DNA of 64,000 bases from Gillisia xinjiangensis (GTDB lineage Bacteria > Bacteroidota > Bacteroidia > Flavobacteriales > Flavobacteriaceae), in contig NZ_JBKAHK010000011.1 of NCBI RefSeq assembly GCF_046298265.1, positions 29,254 through 93,253 on the forward strand, given 5' to 3'. The translations under genes were made by a program, and so were the position numbers. The notes below the pieces were generated by a model, which was not told where the DNA came from, made no database searches, and saw only the letters and a list, made by a program, of their open reading frames with translations. This document shows, in pieces, positions 9,132-17,348 of the stretch. The first letter of the stretch is position 1. Each line of letters opens with the position of its first letter.

Positions 9132-9180
9132 GACGATATGTTAGGAAGTATTTTTACTAAATATTTCCTAACATATCGTC
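9132..9180. repeat. 49-bp palindrome with 16-bp perfect arms
   Basis: GACGATATGTTAGGAA (9132-9147) is exactly repeated in inverted orientation at 9165-9180, and the intervening bases add a further TATTT/AAATA pairing. The RNA or cruciform would be very stable. No gene ends into it on either strand, so it is not an obvious terminator. A protein-binding or recombination site is possible. Confidence 0.6.
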
Positions 9181-9383
9181 TTTTTAAAAAGCTAGATGTA
9201 TAAATATTGTACTAATTAAGCTCTCTTACAATCGGTATTGTTCAAAATGATCCTTGTTATTCTGGAATGCCTCTAATTGGAATAAATCCTATCTGGGTGA
9301 TTTAAATACCCGATATGTCGAGATCATAAATCATTAAAACATTTCTATTTCCCCGAGGTAAAACAAATATTCCGTTACTTTAA

Positions 9384-9403
9384 GCTTTATATAACACGTT
9401 AGC
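9384..9403 (+). other. attC-like site, right half only
   Basis: GCTTTATATAACACGTTAGC resembles the right half of the complete site at 10497-10548, sharing GCTT-ATA and the terminal CGTTAGC. No GCTAAC partner lies upstream. The bestrophin gene begins 18 nt later, where a cassette gene would be expected to start. Confidence 0.45.
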
Positions 9404-9421
9404 TGCAAAAAAAATTAAAAT

Positions 9422-10483
9422 ATGTACATAAAGCCAGTTTACCCACTAAAAATTGTACTCCTATGGACGAGGAAGTATATCTACTTTTTTTTCCTACTAT
9501 CTGTTGTACCTGTTTTACTGTTTGATGTTGTTGGCTTAAAATGGCTATATCTACCCTGGCTTCCAATTGGACTTGTAGGGACATCTCTCGCTTTCATAAC
9601 CGGATTTAAAAACAATGCTTCATATGAAAGGCTTTGGGAAGCCCGAAAGATATATGGAGGCATTGTAAACGCATCAAGGCTATTAGCAACAATGAGCAAT
9701 GACTTTATCACTAATGAATTTGCCAGAACAGTGAGAACTGATAATGAATTTCTTAAAATCAAGAAGGTTATTATAATGCGTCATGTAGCTTGGATGACTT
9801 CTCTGAGGCATGCTCTTAGGGTCAAAAAACCATGGGAAATCAATAAAGAGCAAATGAAAACCGTAGATGTAGCAGAACACAAAATCTCTCTCGAAGAAGA
9901 ACTAGATGGATATTTAGATAAAGATGAGAAAGAGTTTGTACTAAGCATGACAAATAAGCAAGCAGCCTGCCTCAACCTTCAATCCCGCCATTTTAAGGAA
10001 TTAAAATCAGAAGGATTGATTGATGTCTTCCGCCACATGGAGTTTAAGAATATGATTGGCGAACTATTTTCTTTGCAAGGCAAAGTTGAAAGAATTAAAA
10101 ACTTTCCGTATCCAAGGCAATTTGCCACTCTAAACTTGTTTTTTATTTGGATTTTTATAATTCTACTACCCTTTGGAATGATGCATGAATTCCATGAGAT
10201 AGGACTCGTTATGGCTAAAGACGAAAACACAAGCTTTTTGAATCGTCTTGTTGCTGAGCATTTTGTGTGGATGACTGTTCCAATTAGCATTATTATATCA
10301 TGGGTGTTTATGCTTATGGAAAGAGTAGGTGACGTATCTGAAAATCCTTTCGAAGGAAGTAGAAATGATGTCCCGATTACTACAATTTCAAGAGCTATAG
10401 AAATTGATATTCGAGAAATTATTGGAGATGATAAAAAGGACATACCAAAGCCTTTTCAAAATACTGCTGATACTGAAATGTAA
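9422..10483 (+). CDS. bestrophin-family (UPF0187) membrane channel
   Basis: 353 aa. The family signature GFKNNASYERLWEARK at residues 61-76, followed by YGGIVNASR, is diagnostic of bestrophin-like channels. The sequence begins with hydrophobic segments around 18-36 and 41-60, and a second pair lies near 235-258 and 285-305, matching the four-helix bestrophin topology. Eukaryotic bestrophins are Ca-activated anion channels; bacterial homologues such as KpBest conduct cations. It is preceded and followed by GTTAGC/GCTAAC sites and has the orientation of a cassette-borne gene. Its regulation is unknown. Confidence 0.85.
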   Translation: MYIKPVYPLKIVLLWTRKYIYFFFLLSVVPVLLFDVVGLKWLYLPWLPIGLVGTSLAFITGFKNNASYERLWEARKIYGGIVNASRLLATMSNDFITNEFARTVRTDNEFLKIKKVIIMRHVAWMTSLRHALRVKKPWEINKEQMKTVDVAEHKISLEEELDGYLDKDEKEFVLSMTNKQAACLNLQSRHFKELKSEGLIDVFRHMEFKNMIGELFSLQGKVERIKNFPYPRQFATLNLFFIWIFIILLPFGMMHEFHEIGLVMAKDENTSFLNRLVAEHFVWMTVPISIIISWVFMLMERVGDVSENPFEGSRNDVPITTISRAIEIDIREIIGDDKKDIPKPFQNTADTEM

Positions 10484-10496
10484 AAAGGAACCAGCA

Positions 10497-10548
10497 GCTA
10501 ACAACGTATAACCGGCATTAAAACGACCGCTTATACCTGGCCGTTAGC
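10497..10548 (+). other. attC-like recombination site (complete)
   Basis: An imperfect 52-bp palindrome bounded by GCTAAC (10497-10502) and GTTAGC (10543-10548). Inside, GTATAA pairs with TTATAC and CGG with CCG, leaving unpaired spacers of unequal length and an ~11-nt loop. This is the R''-L''-loop-L'-R' layout of integron attC sites. The outer boxes match the conserved AAC/GTT cores but not the full RYYYAAC/GTTRRRY consensus. It lies between the stop of the bestrophin gene and the start of the next gene. Confidence 0.55.
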
Positions 10549-10572
10549 AGGGTTTTTTATACAAGTTAAAAA

Positions 10573-11250
10573 ATGAACATTAGTAATTTTAAGAAGCATC
10601 CTTCAAAATCATTAATTGAACTGTACAGATTGAAGAACTTTCAAGGGGCAAATCCTGCGAGTGCAAAAGTCTTATTTGTTGGCAAAGATCCAAATTGGGC
10701 TGTGGACATTGATTTATCGCCAATATTTAACCTGGTTCGCGATTATTTGCGTGATGGAGTTGAATTCTGGGAGAAGCACGAAATTCACCATCCGTTTTTA
10801 CATCCCAAGTACGATGGAGAAGGAAAGAAATATCATAAAACTATTTCAAAATTAAACTTTAAAAGCGATTACGCTGATAAAATATCATTTGTCGAAATCA
10901 TTGGTTTTCCAACAACAGGAATGTCTTCAACAAATTCTAAACAATTTAATGAATTTCTATTATCTGCAGAGAACAGAAATCACCTTAATGAATTAGATCA
11001 CCTCTTAAATGATTCTACTAAAATGATTTTTCTGTTTTGGGGATTAATCAATCACTTGAAGTTTATTAATAAAAAAACCGGGCTATTCAAAAAGTTCGCG
11101 AACATTGATAAAAGTATATTAGTACGAACAGATTTAAACAAAATTGAGCATTTTTATTTTCATAAACATTTTTCAATGGGGATAAGTTCAGAAACTCTAC
11201 GAAAAATATCTATTGAAGTATCACAGAACTTAGATGAAAACCACAGCTAA
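10573..11250 (+). CDS. uncharacterised protein, possibly uracil-DNA-glycosylase-like fold
   Basis: 225 aa. A strand-loop VLFVGKDPNWA at 33-43 resembles motif I of the uracil-DNA glycosylase superfamily (G-x-D/N-P), and IIGFPTTGMSS follows ~70 residues later. The second UDG motif (HPSP-like) is not clear, so the fold is only a suggestion. The N-terminus KHPSKSLIELYRLKNFQG is basic. The stop codon TAA lies inside the GCTAAC box of the next attC-like half-site, as is common for tightly packed cassette genes. Confidence 0.5.
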   Translation: MNISNFKKHPSKSLIELYRLKNFQGANPASAKVLFVGKDPNWAVDIDLSPIFNLVRDYLRDGVEFWEKHEIHHPFLHPKYDGEGKKYHKTISKLNFKSDYADKISFVEIIGFPTTGMSSTNSKQFNEFLLSAENRNHLNELDHLLNDSTKMIFLFWGLINHLKFINKKTGLFKKFANIDKSILVRTDLNKIEHFYFHKHFSMGISSETLRKISIEVSQNLDENHS

Positions 11251-11271
11251 CATAACAACTAGGCAATTGTG
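11246..11271 (+). other. attC-like site, left half only
   Basis: GCTAAC (11246-11251) overlaps the stop codon of the preceding gene and is followed by ATAACAACTAGGCAATT, which parallels the left half of the complete site (ATAACCGGCATT). No GTTAGC partner is found in the next 100 bp, so the right half appears lost. Confidence 0.4.
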
Positions 11272-11360
11272 GTTTTGGGTAATTGTAACTTTCTTTTTCT
11301 TAAATTTATCATTCCTGGCAAACGCTGCAAAGTTTTATATGATACCAAAATATTTTTATT

Positions 11361-12128
11361 ATGTGCTACGATATAAGTACTAATTTGGAAGCTCAATTAA
11401 GCCGTGCCAGTAGGAAATTGGATTTACGGGCCATTAAAGAAATTGAGGAAAACCTGGCTACTTTAACCGACTTGCCAATTTACCATACTACAGGTTTCAG
11501 TCATCCCAAATTGCTTATTTATACAGATCGTTCTCCCTGGAATCCCGAAGTATCAACCTGGGGGTTGGTTCCTCATTGGGTAAAAGACAAAAAGCAGCTA
11601 AAGGAATTATGGAATAAAACATTAAACGCCAGGGGAGAGACCATCTTTGAAAAACCTTCCTTCCGGGAATCGGTCAATCATAACCGCTGTCTGATTTATA
11701 TCAATGGATTTTATGAACACCATCACCTTAATGGTAAAACCTTCCCGTTCTACATTCATCAAAAAAACGATAAACCTTTGGCATTGGCCGGACTTTGGAG
11801 CGAATGGACCGATCGGGAAACAGGGGAGAACCTAAATACTTTTTCCATAGTAACCACCAAAGGAAATAAAATGCTGGCCAAAATCCATAATAATCCAAAA
11901 TTGGAAGGACCAAGAATGCCATTAATTTTGCCGCAGGAATTGGAGGACAATTGGCTTCACCCAATTGAAGACGAACTGGATGTTAAATCCATTCAGGAAT
12001 TGATAAGAGAATACCCTGATGAAGAATTAGATGCTTACACGGTGAAACGATTGAGGGGAAAAGAATATATCGGGAATGTTGAGAAAGTTTGTGAACCCTT
12101 TGAATATGCAGAATTAAAGGCTTCATAA
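11361..12128 (+). CDS. SRAP-domain protein (SOS response-associated, YedK/HMCES family)
   Basis: 255 aa. The catalytic cysteine is residue 2, directly after the initiator Met (MCYDIST), which fixes the start. NARGET (89-94), the Glu of GFYEHH (119) and the His of KIHNNP (176) complete the active site. The family forms a stable thiazolidine link to abasic sites in single-stranded DNA and protects them from strand breakage. RMP (185-187) follows after a short insert (NPKLEG) relative to E. coli YedK. The gene lies right after the cassette-like pair and may or may not belong to it. Confidence 0.9.
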   Translation: MCYDISTNLEAQLSRASRKLDLRAIKEIEENLATLTDLPIYHTTGFSHPKLLIYTDRSPWNPEVSTWGLVPHWVKDKKQLKELWNKTLNARGETIFEKPSFRESVNHNRCLIYINGFYEHHHLNGKTFPFYIHQKNDKPLALAGLWSEWTDRETGENLNTFSIVTTKGNKMLAKIHNNPKLEGPRMPLILPQELEDNWLHPIEDELDVKSIQELIREYPDEELDAYTVKRLRGKEYIGNVEKVCEPFEYAELKAS

Positions 12129-12252
12129 AAGTGAATCTTTATGATCTCCAGGATCCGCAATTCAAATCAACTATAAATATTTCTTTGGACATGGATAGTT
12201 TATTCATATTCAAGACCATGACCTGTAAAAATATAGGTTTATCCCAAAAATA

Positions 12253-12278
12253 AAATAAATATTTCGTTACTTTAAGTT
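12253..12278 (+). repeat. 26-bp sequence shared with 9361-9386
   Basis: The two copies differ at three positions and centre on CGTTACTTTAAG. Each lies 36-54 bp upstream of a plus-strand start codon (9422 and 12332). TTACTTTA is a near match to the -7 element TAnnTTTG, so the shared sequence may be a promoter rather than a recombination scar. Confidence 0.4.
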
Positions 12279-12331
12279 ACAATCCAGGCATCAAATACTT
12301 GCTATAGAGGTAATAGATAAGTGATATAATA

Positions 12332-15076
12332 ATGGAAATGAACAGCGACCAAAATATCCAATGGCATTCTCTTTCGCCCACAGCTGTATTAAAACTTCTT
12401 AAAAGTTCCATCAAGGGTATTTCTTCAAAAGAAGCTTCCGAACGTTTAAAAAAAGAGGGACGCAATACACTAGTTAGAAGAGCAAGAGAAGGCATTTTTA
12501 GCATTCTGATACGACAATTTTTAAATCCACTCATCTATATTCTTTTTGTAGCAACCATTCTTGCTATAGCTATGGGGAAAATCACAGATGGTGTCGTGAT
12601 ATTTTCAGTAATACTGATTAATGCAGTTATCGGGTTTATTCAGGAATATCAGGCTGGAAATACCATAGCCGGTTTATTGAAATTAGTACCGGAAAAAGCC
12701 ACATTAATGAGGGACAATGAACAGGTAAGCATACCCATCTCTGAACTGGTTATCGGGGACTATATTTTACTTCAGGCAGGGGATAGTGTGCCGGCTGACA
12801 TGCGGCTCACCTTCACAAAAAATGTTCAATGTGATGAGTCTATCCTTACGGGAGAATCCCTTCCGGCAGAAAAGGAAATCCTTGCTGTAGCTTCCGATGC
12901 GGGAGTGTCTGACCGTACCTGTATGGTTTTTAGCGGAACATTAATAACCTCGGGAACTGCCGAAGGAGTTGTTGTTGCAACAGGGATGAATACAGAAATT
13001 GGAAAAATTGCATCTCTGCTAGAGTCCACAGACGCACCAAAATCGCCACTCACACTTTCCCTTGAAAAGATAGCAACCCGAATTACCTACGCCATTATTT
13101 CTGTAGGAGTTGCTGTTTTTGCTTTGGCCATATTCCGTGACTATACGTTTAGCGATGCTGCATTTTCTGCAATTACCTTAGCAGTCGCCAGCATTCCGGA
13201 GGGGTTGCCCGCAGTTATTACCATTGCAGCAACTATTGGTTTGACACGCATGGCAAAAAGAAAAGCGATCATCAGGCATTTGGCTTCGGTAGAAACGCTG
13301 GGAAGCACTACGGTTATTTGCTCGGACAAAACCGGCACGCTTACCCGCAATGAAATGAAAGTTAATTTCCTATGGAACGGAGAAGGAGAATTTCCTATCC
13401 TGGAGGCTGGGAGTGATACAAGGGGTAAAATCATAAAGGATGGCAGTAGCATAGAAGCGGAAGCGCATGAGTTAAGAGAATTGATTCTTTGCGCAACACT
13501 TTGCAATGATGCAACCTTTCAACAAGACGATAAAACAAAGAAGAAGAAGATAGCCATAGGTGATCCAACAGAGATCGCACTTTTGAAAGCTTCATTAAAT
13601 TTTAGAATTGATTTAGAAGAATTGAAACACATTTGGCCAAGACTGGATGAGTTACCATTTGATTCGGACAGGAAGATAATGGCCACTCTTCATCAGTCTC
13701 CTGCCAGTGATAAAGTTATTTATCTTAAAGGGGCTCCCGAGGCTGTTATTCCTCTTTTAACCCATCCTGGTAAAGTATCAGAAAAATCACTTGAAGAGGA
13801 TATACGTAAAGCAGTTTTGACATTTGCCGAAAAAGGAATGAGAGTGCTTGCCTTTGCCAAAAAAAAATTACCAAAAGAGGGCTTACCAAACATTGTTGAA
13901 GAAAATTTAAGGCACTTTGAATTTTTAGGATTAATGGCCATGAGCGACCCTCCAAGGCTGGAGGTGAAAGATGCTATTGAAGCCTGTCACAGTGCAGGAA
14001 TAATTGTGAAAATGATTACTGGCGATCATCCCGCTACTGCTACTGAAATAGGAAGACAACTTGGATTGACGCAAGATGGCAAGGTGATTACCGGGAATGA
14101 ACTTCAGAAGTTGAATGAAGTTGATCTACAGGAAACAGTGAAAACTACGCACATTTTTGCCCGGGTTTCTCCGGCTGATAAGCTTAGACTTGTAAGAGCG
14201 CTGCAGGCCAACGGAGAAATTGTAGCGATGACTGGAGACGGAGTGAACGATGCGCCAGCCCTCAAACGTGCGGATATAGGTGTGGCTATGGGAATCAGCG
14301 GAACAGCTGTTGCCAAGGAGTCGGCAGATATGATTATAGCCAATGATAATTTTGAAAGTATTGAAGCAGCTGTTGAGGAAGGACGAAGGGTATTCGATAA
14401 CCTTCTTAAATGTCTTGCATTTTTATTACCTACAAGCATAGGTTTAGGCCTGGTAATATTTATTGCGGTCTTGTTTTTCCCTTCCGAAGGTGGCATACTA
14501 CTCAAACCTATGGTGCCCGTTCAGGTACTATGGATCAACCTGATTACTGCAGTTGCACTAACATTGCCCCTTGCTCTTGAGGCTAAGGATCCGGATGTGA
14601 TGAACCGCCCACCGCGCAAGCCAGACAAACCATTATTAAGTTCTTTTTTGATCTTCAGAATTGTACTGGTTGCCCTTGTGATGGCCGGGGGAACTATAGG
14701 ATTATTTCTGTGGGAATACCACTTAGAGCTTTCAAAAGGAATCTCAAAAGACCTTGCTGTTTCCGAAGCTCAAACCATGGCTGCAACTACAATGGTATTA
14801 TTTCAGGTATTTTACCTGATTGATTGTCGTTCCCTGAAGCTCCCAATTCATAAAATTGCAGTTTTCTCCAATCCTTCCATTTATTTTGGAATTGCGGGAG
14901 TATTATTTGCCCAGGCTGCATTCGTTTATATTCCCATTATGAACCACTGGTTCCATACATCTCCTTTAAAGGCAGAAGCATGGGGCATGTCCTTTATAGT
15001 CGCATTTTCCATCCTGATCATTATAGGTATTGAGAAATGGATTCGTTACCATTATTTTAAGAACATTGAGGTATAG
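12332..15076 (+). CDS. P-type cation-transporting ATPase (P2 type, PacL/SERCA-like)
   Basis: 914 aa. It has the actuator motif TGES (173-176), the phosphorylation motif DKTGT (Asp332), MITGDH and the hinge TGDGVND (634-640). M4 carries the SERCA-type PEGL (ASIPEGLPAV), which places it in P2 ATPases. M6 reads NLITAVALTLPLALE, without the Asp usual in Ca pumps, so the ion cannot be fixed; Ca, Mg or monovalent export is possible. The N-terminal domain is typical of the cation-ATPase family (WHSLSPTAVLKLL). The chosen ATG at 12332 precedes this domain with the usual spacing. Confidence 0.9.
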   Translation: MEMNSDQNIQWHSLSPTAVLKLLKSSIKGISSKEASERLKKEGRNTLVRRAREGIFSILIRQFLNPLIYILFVATILAIAMGKITDGVVIFSVILINAVIGFIQEYQAGNTIAGLLKLVPEKATLMRDNEQVSIPISELVIGDYILLQAGDSVPADMRLTFTKNVQCDESILTGESLPAEKEILAVASDAGVSDRTCMVFSGTLITSGTAEGVVVATGMNTEIGKIASLLESTDAPKSPLTLSLEKIATRITYAIISVGVAVFALAIFRDYTFSDAAFSAITLAVASIPEGLPAVITIAATIGLTRMAKRKAIIRHLASVETLGSTTVICSDKTGTLTRNEMKVNFLWNGEGEFPILEAGSDTRGKIIKDGSSIEAEAHELRELILCATLCNDATFQQDDKTKKKKIAIGDPTEIALLKASLNFRIDLEELKHIWPRLDELPFDSDRKIMATLHQSPASDKVIYLKGAPEAVIPLLTHPGKVSEKSLEEDIRKAVLTFAEKGMRVLAFAKKKLPKEGLPNIVEENLRHFEFLGLMAMSDPPRLEVKDAIEACHSAGIIVKMITGDHPATATEIGRQLGLTQDGKVITGNELQKLNEVDLQETVKTTHIFARVSPADKLRLVRALQANGEIVAMTGDGVNDAPALKRADIGVAMGISGTAVAKESADMIIANDNFESIEAAVEEGRRVFDNLLKCLAFLLPTSIGLGLVIFIAVLFFPSEGGILLKPMVPVQVLWINLITAVALTLPLALEAKDPDVMNRPPRKPDKPLLSSFLIFRIVLVALVMAGGTIGLFLWEYHLELSKGISKDLAVSEAQTMAATTMVLFQVFYLIDCRSLKLPIHKIAVFSNPSIYFGIAGVLFAQAAFVYIPIMNHWFHTSPLKAEAWGMSFIVAFSILIIIGIEKWIRYHYFKNIEV

Positions 15077-15124
15077 TGAAATTATGGTAGAGGCACCTGA
15101 TTTATTTATTAAACATTATTAAAG

Positions 15125-15158
15125 GGAAGTTTTTTAAATTTATAATTTTAAAACTTCC
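15125..15158. terminator. hairpin after ATPase gene
   Basis: GGAAGTTTT (15125-15133) and AAAACTTCC (15150-15158) form a stem with extra AT pairing inside. It lies ~50 bp after the ATPase stop. No strong T-run follows, so termination is likely but not certain. Confidence 0.4.
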
Positions 15159-15179
15159 TATGTCATTGGAAAAATAATA

Positions 15180-15188
15180 TACATTTGC
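15180..15188 (+). promoter_or_regulatory. -7 promoter element of the lipoprotein gene
   Basis: TACATTTGC matches the Bacteroidota -7 consensus TAnnTTTGC exactly and lies 28 nt before the ATG at 15217. A clear -33 TTTG at normal spacing was not found. Confidence 0.45.
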
Positions 15189-15216
15189 CAATCAAACCAT
15201 CAAAATATCATTTAAT

Positions 15217-15417
15217 ATGAAAAAAATTTTACCCACCCTTGCTGCCCTTGCATTAGTGCTTAGTGTTGTTTCCTGTAAAGAATCCACAACAGAAACTACC
15301 ATTGAATCAGATGAAGTTTATGAAACCCCTGCAGAGAATATAGAATCTCCAGCGATCATAGAAATCGATTCTACCGTGGTAGATACAGTTATTGTAGATT
15401 CTCTTACTGTTCAATAA
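15217..15417 (+). CDS. small lipoprotein
   Basis: 66 aa. A signal peptide (MKKILPTLAALALVLSVVSC) ends in a lipobox with Cys20. The remaining ~46 residues are acidic and rich in Thr, Ser, Glu and Val with no globular pattern, suggesting a short disordered surface or periplasmic tether. It is monocistronic, with its own -7 element upstream and a strong terminator downstream. The function is unknown. Confidence 0.75.
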   Translation: MKKILPTLAALALVLSVVSCKESTTETTIESDEVYETPAENIESPAIIEIDSTVVDTVIVDSLTVQ

Positions 15418-15529
15418 AAGTTGGGGTAAAATAAAATTGAATAGGAGTTGTATTTCCAGCTTTATAAAGAAATATAATTTGAGATTTAGTATCTGTTACA
15501 GAAGGTTAGGTTTTTTAAACAGAGGAAAA

Positions 15530-15558
15530 AGAGGGCAATTTGTAGCCCTCTTTTTTTT
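15530..15558 (+). terminator. intrinsic terminator
   Basis: AGAGGGC (15530-15536) and GCCCTCT (15545-15551) form a GC-rich stem with an 8-nt loop, followed by a T-run. It ends the lipoprotein transcript. Confidence 0.85.
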
Positions 15559-15633
15559 GCATTTCAAATTTAATGAATAGTGTCTTCGGAGGATTACTTA
15601 AATTAATTCCCGAGGATGTTATAAGTTTAGGAA

Positions 15634-16701
15634 TTATTCCTCTGGATTTTTAATATTATCATCCAACATTTTATATTTTTTCTGTCTGGATTTCCAACGC
15701 TCCATCGCATATTGTTGCATATCTTCTACCTGGTCTTTTTCGTCTACAATCTCAAAACCCAGCAATGTTTCTATAATATCTTCAAGGGTTGCAATACCAT
15801 CCATTCCGCCATACTCATCAACCACCAGTGATATTTGCTCTTTTCTGGTTATCAATTCTTCCCAGGCAGTAAACAAGGTGGTTTTTTCGGAAAAAGTAGT
15901 AATATTTCTGCGAATATCCTTTAGGGTAAGATCAAATTGGTCCTCTGCAAGTTTTTCAAAAACGAGTTCCCTAAATACATAGCCCGTAATATTATCACGA
16001 TTCCCGCCATATATGGGAATTCTTGAGAAATGGAGGAATTCTTTATTTTTCAGAAATTCCTGTAAAGTCATATCCTGATTGGCTATTACCACCACGATTC
16101 GTGGCGTCATAATTTCCGAAATTGGAATACTTTTCAGCCTTATAAGGTTTTGAATAATCTTATTTTCCTTATCCACAAAAATCCCCTCTTCGGTACCGAT
16201 GGAGGCCAGGGCAGAAATTTCTTCACGACTTGTGGTTAGTTCCTTTTCCTTTCGGGATAAAAGCCGGGTAAGAGTTAAAGACAAAAGCACCAAAGGATAC
16301 GTGATAAAAATCATAATTCCAATAAGTACTGAAGAAAATCCCATTAACTCCCGGCTATAGTTGGCGCCGAGGGTTTTGGGAATAATTTCAGTGAGCACTA
16401 AAATTAAAAGTGTTAATACCGCCGAAACAATTCCAAAGGAAGCTTCCCCAAATACAATAGTAGCCTGGGCACCAACTCCTGCAGCTCCTACGGTATGTGC
16501 CACAGTGTTTAATGAAAGAATTGCAGAAAGGGGACGGTCTACATTTTCCTTATGTTTAAGGAATTTTTCAGCCCTATTATCTCCCTGATCTAATTTTGCT
16601 TTAAGATACGATATAGGTGTAGAAAGGAGAACCGCCTCTGCAATTGAACATAAAAACGAAACAAATAAGGCTATAAAAAGGTAAATGAATAATAGGGTCA
16701 T
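15634..16701 (-). CDS. CNNM/CorC-type membrane protein (DUF21 + CBS pair)
   Basis: 355 aa. The N-terminal ~170 residues form a DUF21 domain with hydrophobic segments near 1-22, 60-80, 88-112 and 122-145, including LTEIIPKTLG, a family hallmark. A CBS pair follows (about 195-320), containing MTPRIVV and VDEYGGMDGIATLEDI. The C-terminal CorC_HlyC domain seen in longer members is absent. The family is linked to Mg and other divalent-cation export or homeostasis. The location opposite the P-type ATPase may be coincidence. Confidence 0.85.
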   Translation of the reverse strand: MTLLFIYLFIALFVSFLCSIAEAVLLSTPISYLKAKLDQGDNRAEKFLKHKENVDRPLSAILSLNTVAHTVGAAGVGAQATIVFGEASFGIVSAVLTLLILVLTEIIPKTLGANYSRELMGFSSVLIGIMIFITYPLVLLSLTLTRLLSRKEKELTTSREEISALASIGTEEGIFVDKENKIIQNLIRLKSIPISEIMTPRIVVVIANQDMTLQEFLKNKEFLHFSRIPIYGGNRDNITGYVFRELVFEKLAEDQFDLTLKDIRRNITTFSEKTTLFTAWEELITRKEQISLVVDEYGGMDGIATLEDIIETLLGFEIVDEKDQVEDMQQYAMERWKSRQKKYKMLDDNIKNPEE

Positions 16702-16867
16702 AATTACGTATAAAGGCTTATTTTAAAGCAATTTGACACCAAAGATAGATAATTAAGGATATTAAAGTTGAATTATTATTTAGGATGATTTTGCAGACAA
16801 CTATCCTTAAGATCTTATAGGGTTTAATAGGGAAATTTCAGCAAGTTGAATAGTTTGGATCAGGAAC

Positions 16868-17140
16868 TTTTTTTAATTACTTCTTTACCAAACTCCAGGA
16901 CATCGTATGTAATGCACTTTTTATTGTCCAGCTCAAAATCCCTCATCAACCTTCTGCAGGACATATCATCAAGCCCTAGGAACACAATATGATCCCTTAT
17001 GTGTTGGGTAAGGCAGTCTACGACCTTTTATCCGAGGCAGCATATAGAATCAAAAGATCTGCTTGATCTTGGAATAATTGAAGAAGAAGATTACGAGACC
17101 CTTAAAGAGGGATTGACACCAATAATTATTCAAAAATAAC
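16868..17140. pseudogene. two abutting gene remnants
   Basis: On the minus strand, ~50 codons read VVDCLTQHIRDHIVFLGL then LDNKKCITYDVLEFGKEVI and a stop. On the plus strand ~36 codons read HIESKDLLDLGIIEEEDYE then LKEGLTPIIIQK and a stop. Both look like C-terminal pieces of real proteins, lack starts, and meet near 17027. Neither family is recognised. Confidence 0.35.
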
Positions 17141-17161
17141 CTCTGCCTATATTGTTAACAG

Positions 17162-17197
17162 AAGCGCAGATAACAGTAATGTTCTCTGCGCTTTTTT
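17162..17197 (+). terminator. intrinsic terminator upstream of hsdR
   Basis: AAGCGCAGA (17162-17170) pairs exactly with TCTGCGCTT (17185-17193) and is followed by T residues. It ends whatever transcript once came from the plus-strand remnant and insulates the restriction operon. Confidence 0.8.
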
Positions 17198-17348
17198 GTT
17201 ATTATTAATTATCCTGAAAATAAAGCTAAAAGGTTCTGAAATACGGTTTTCCGTAATATCACCTAAATTTTTTTATCTAATTTTATCAGAATCTGGTTGT
17301 TAAAATATTAACTATATTTAACCACCAACCACCCCCTTTAAACTAACT

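Larger units (their letters stand above)
8807..9421. other. 615-bp gene-free tract between integrase and cassette-like genes
   Basis: No gene was found. The tract holds direct repeats next to the integrase 5' end (8819-8889), a long perfect palindrome (9132-9180), a 26-bp sequence shared with the region before the P-type ATPase (9361-9386), and the right half of an attC-like site (9384-9403). It looks like an assembly of recombination-related sequences. Confidence 0.5.
16702..17348. other. 647-bp tract with gene fragments before the restriction block
   Basis: No intact gene. Two short coding-like remnants on opposite strands (16868-17027 and 17028-17140) abut each other, followed by a terminator at 17162-17197. 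The last 150 bp are AT-rich and should hold the promoter of hsdR. The junction of two unrelated fragments suggests an old insertion or deletion boundary. Confidence 0.45.

Noticed and set aside
9132..9180. Palindrome as an ordinary terminator
   Set aside because: No gene on either strand ends before it, so it was kept as an unexplained element.
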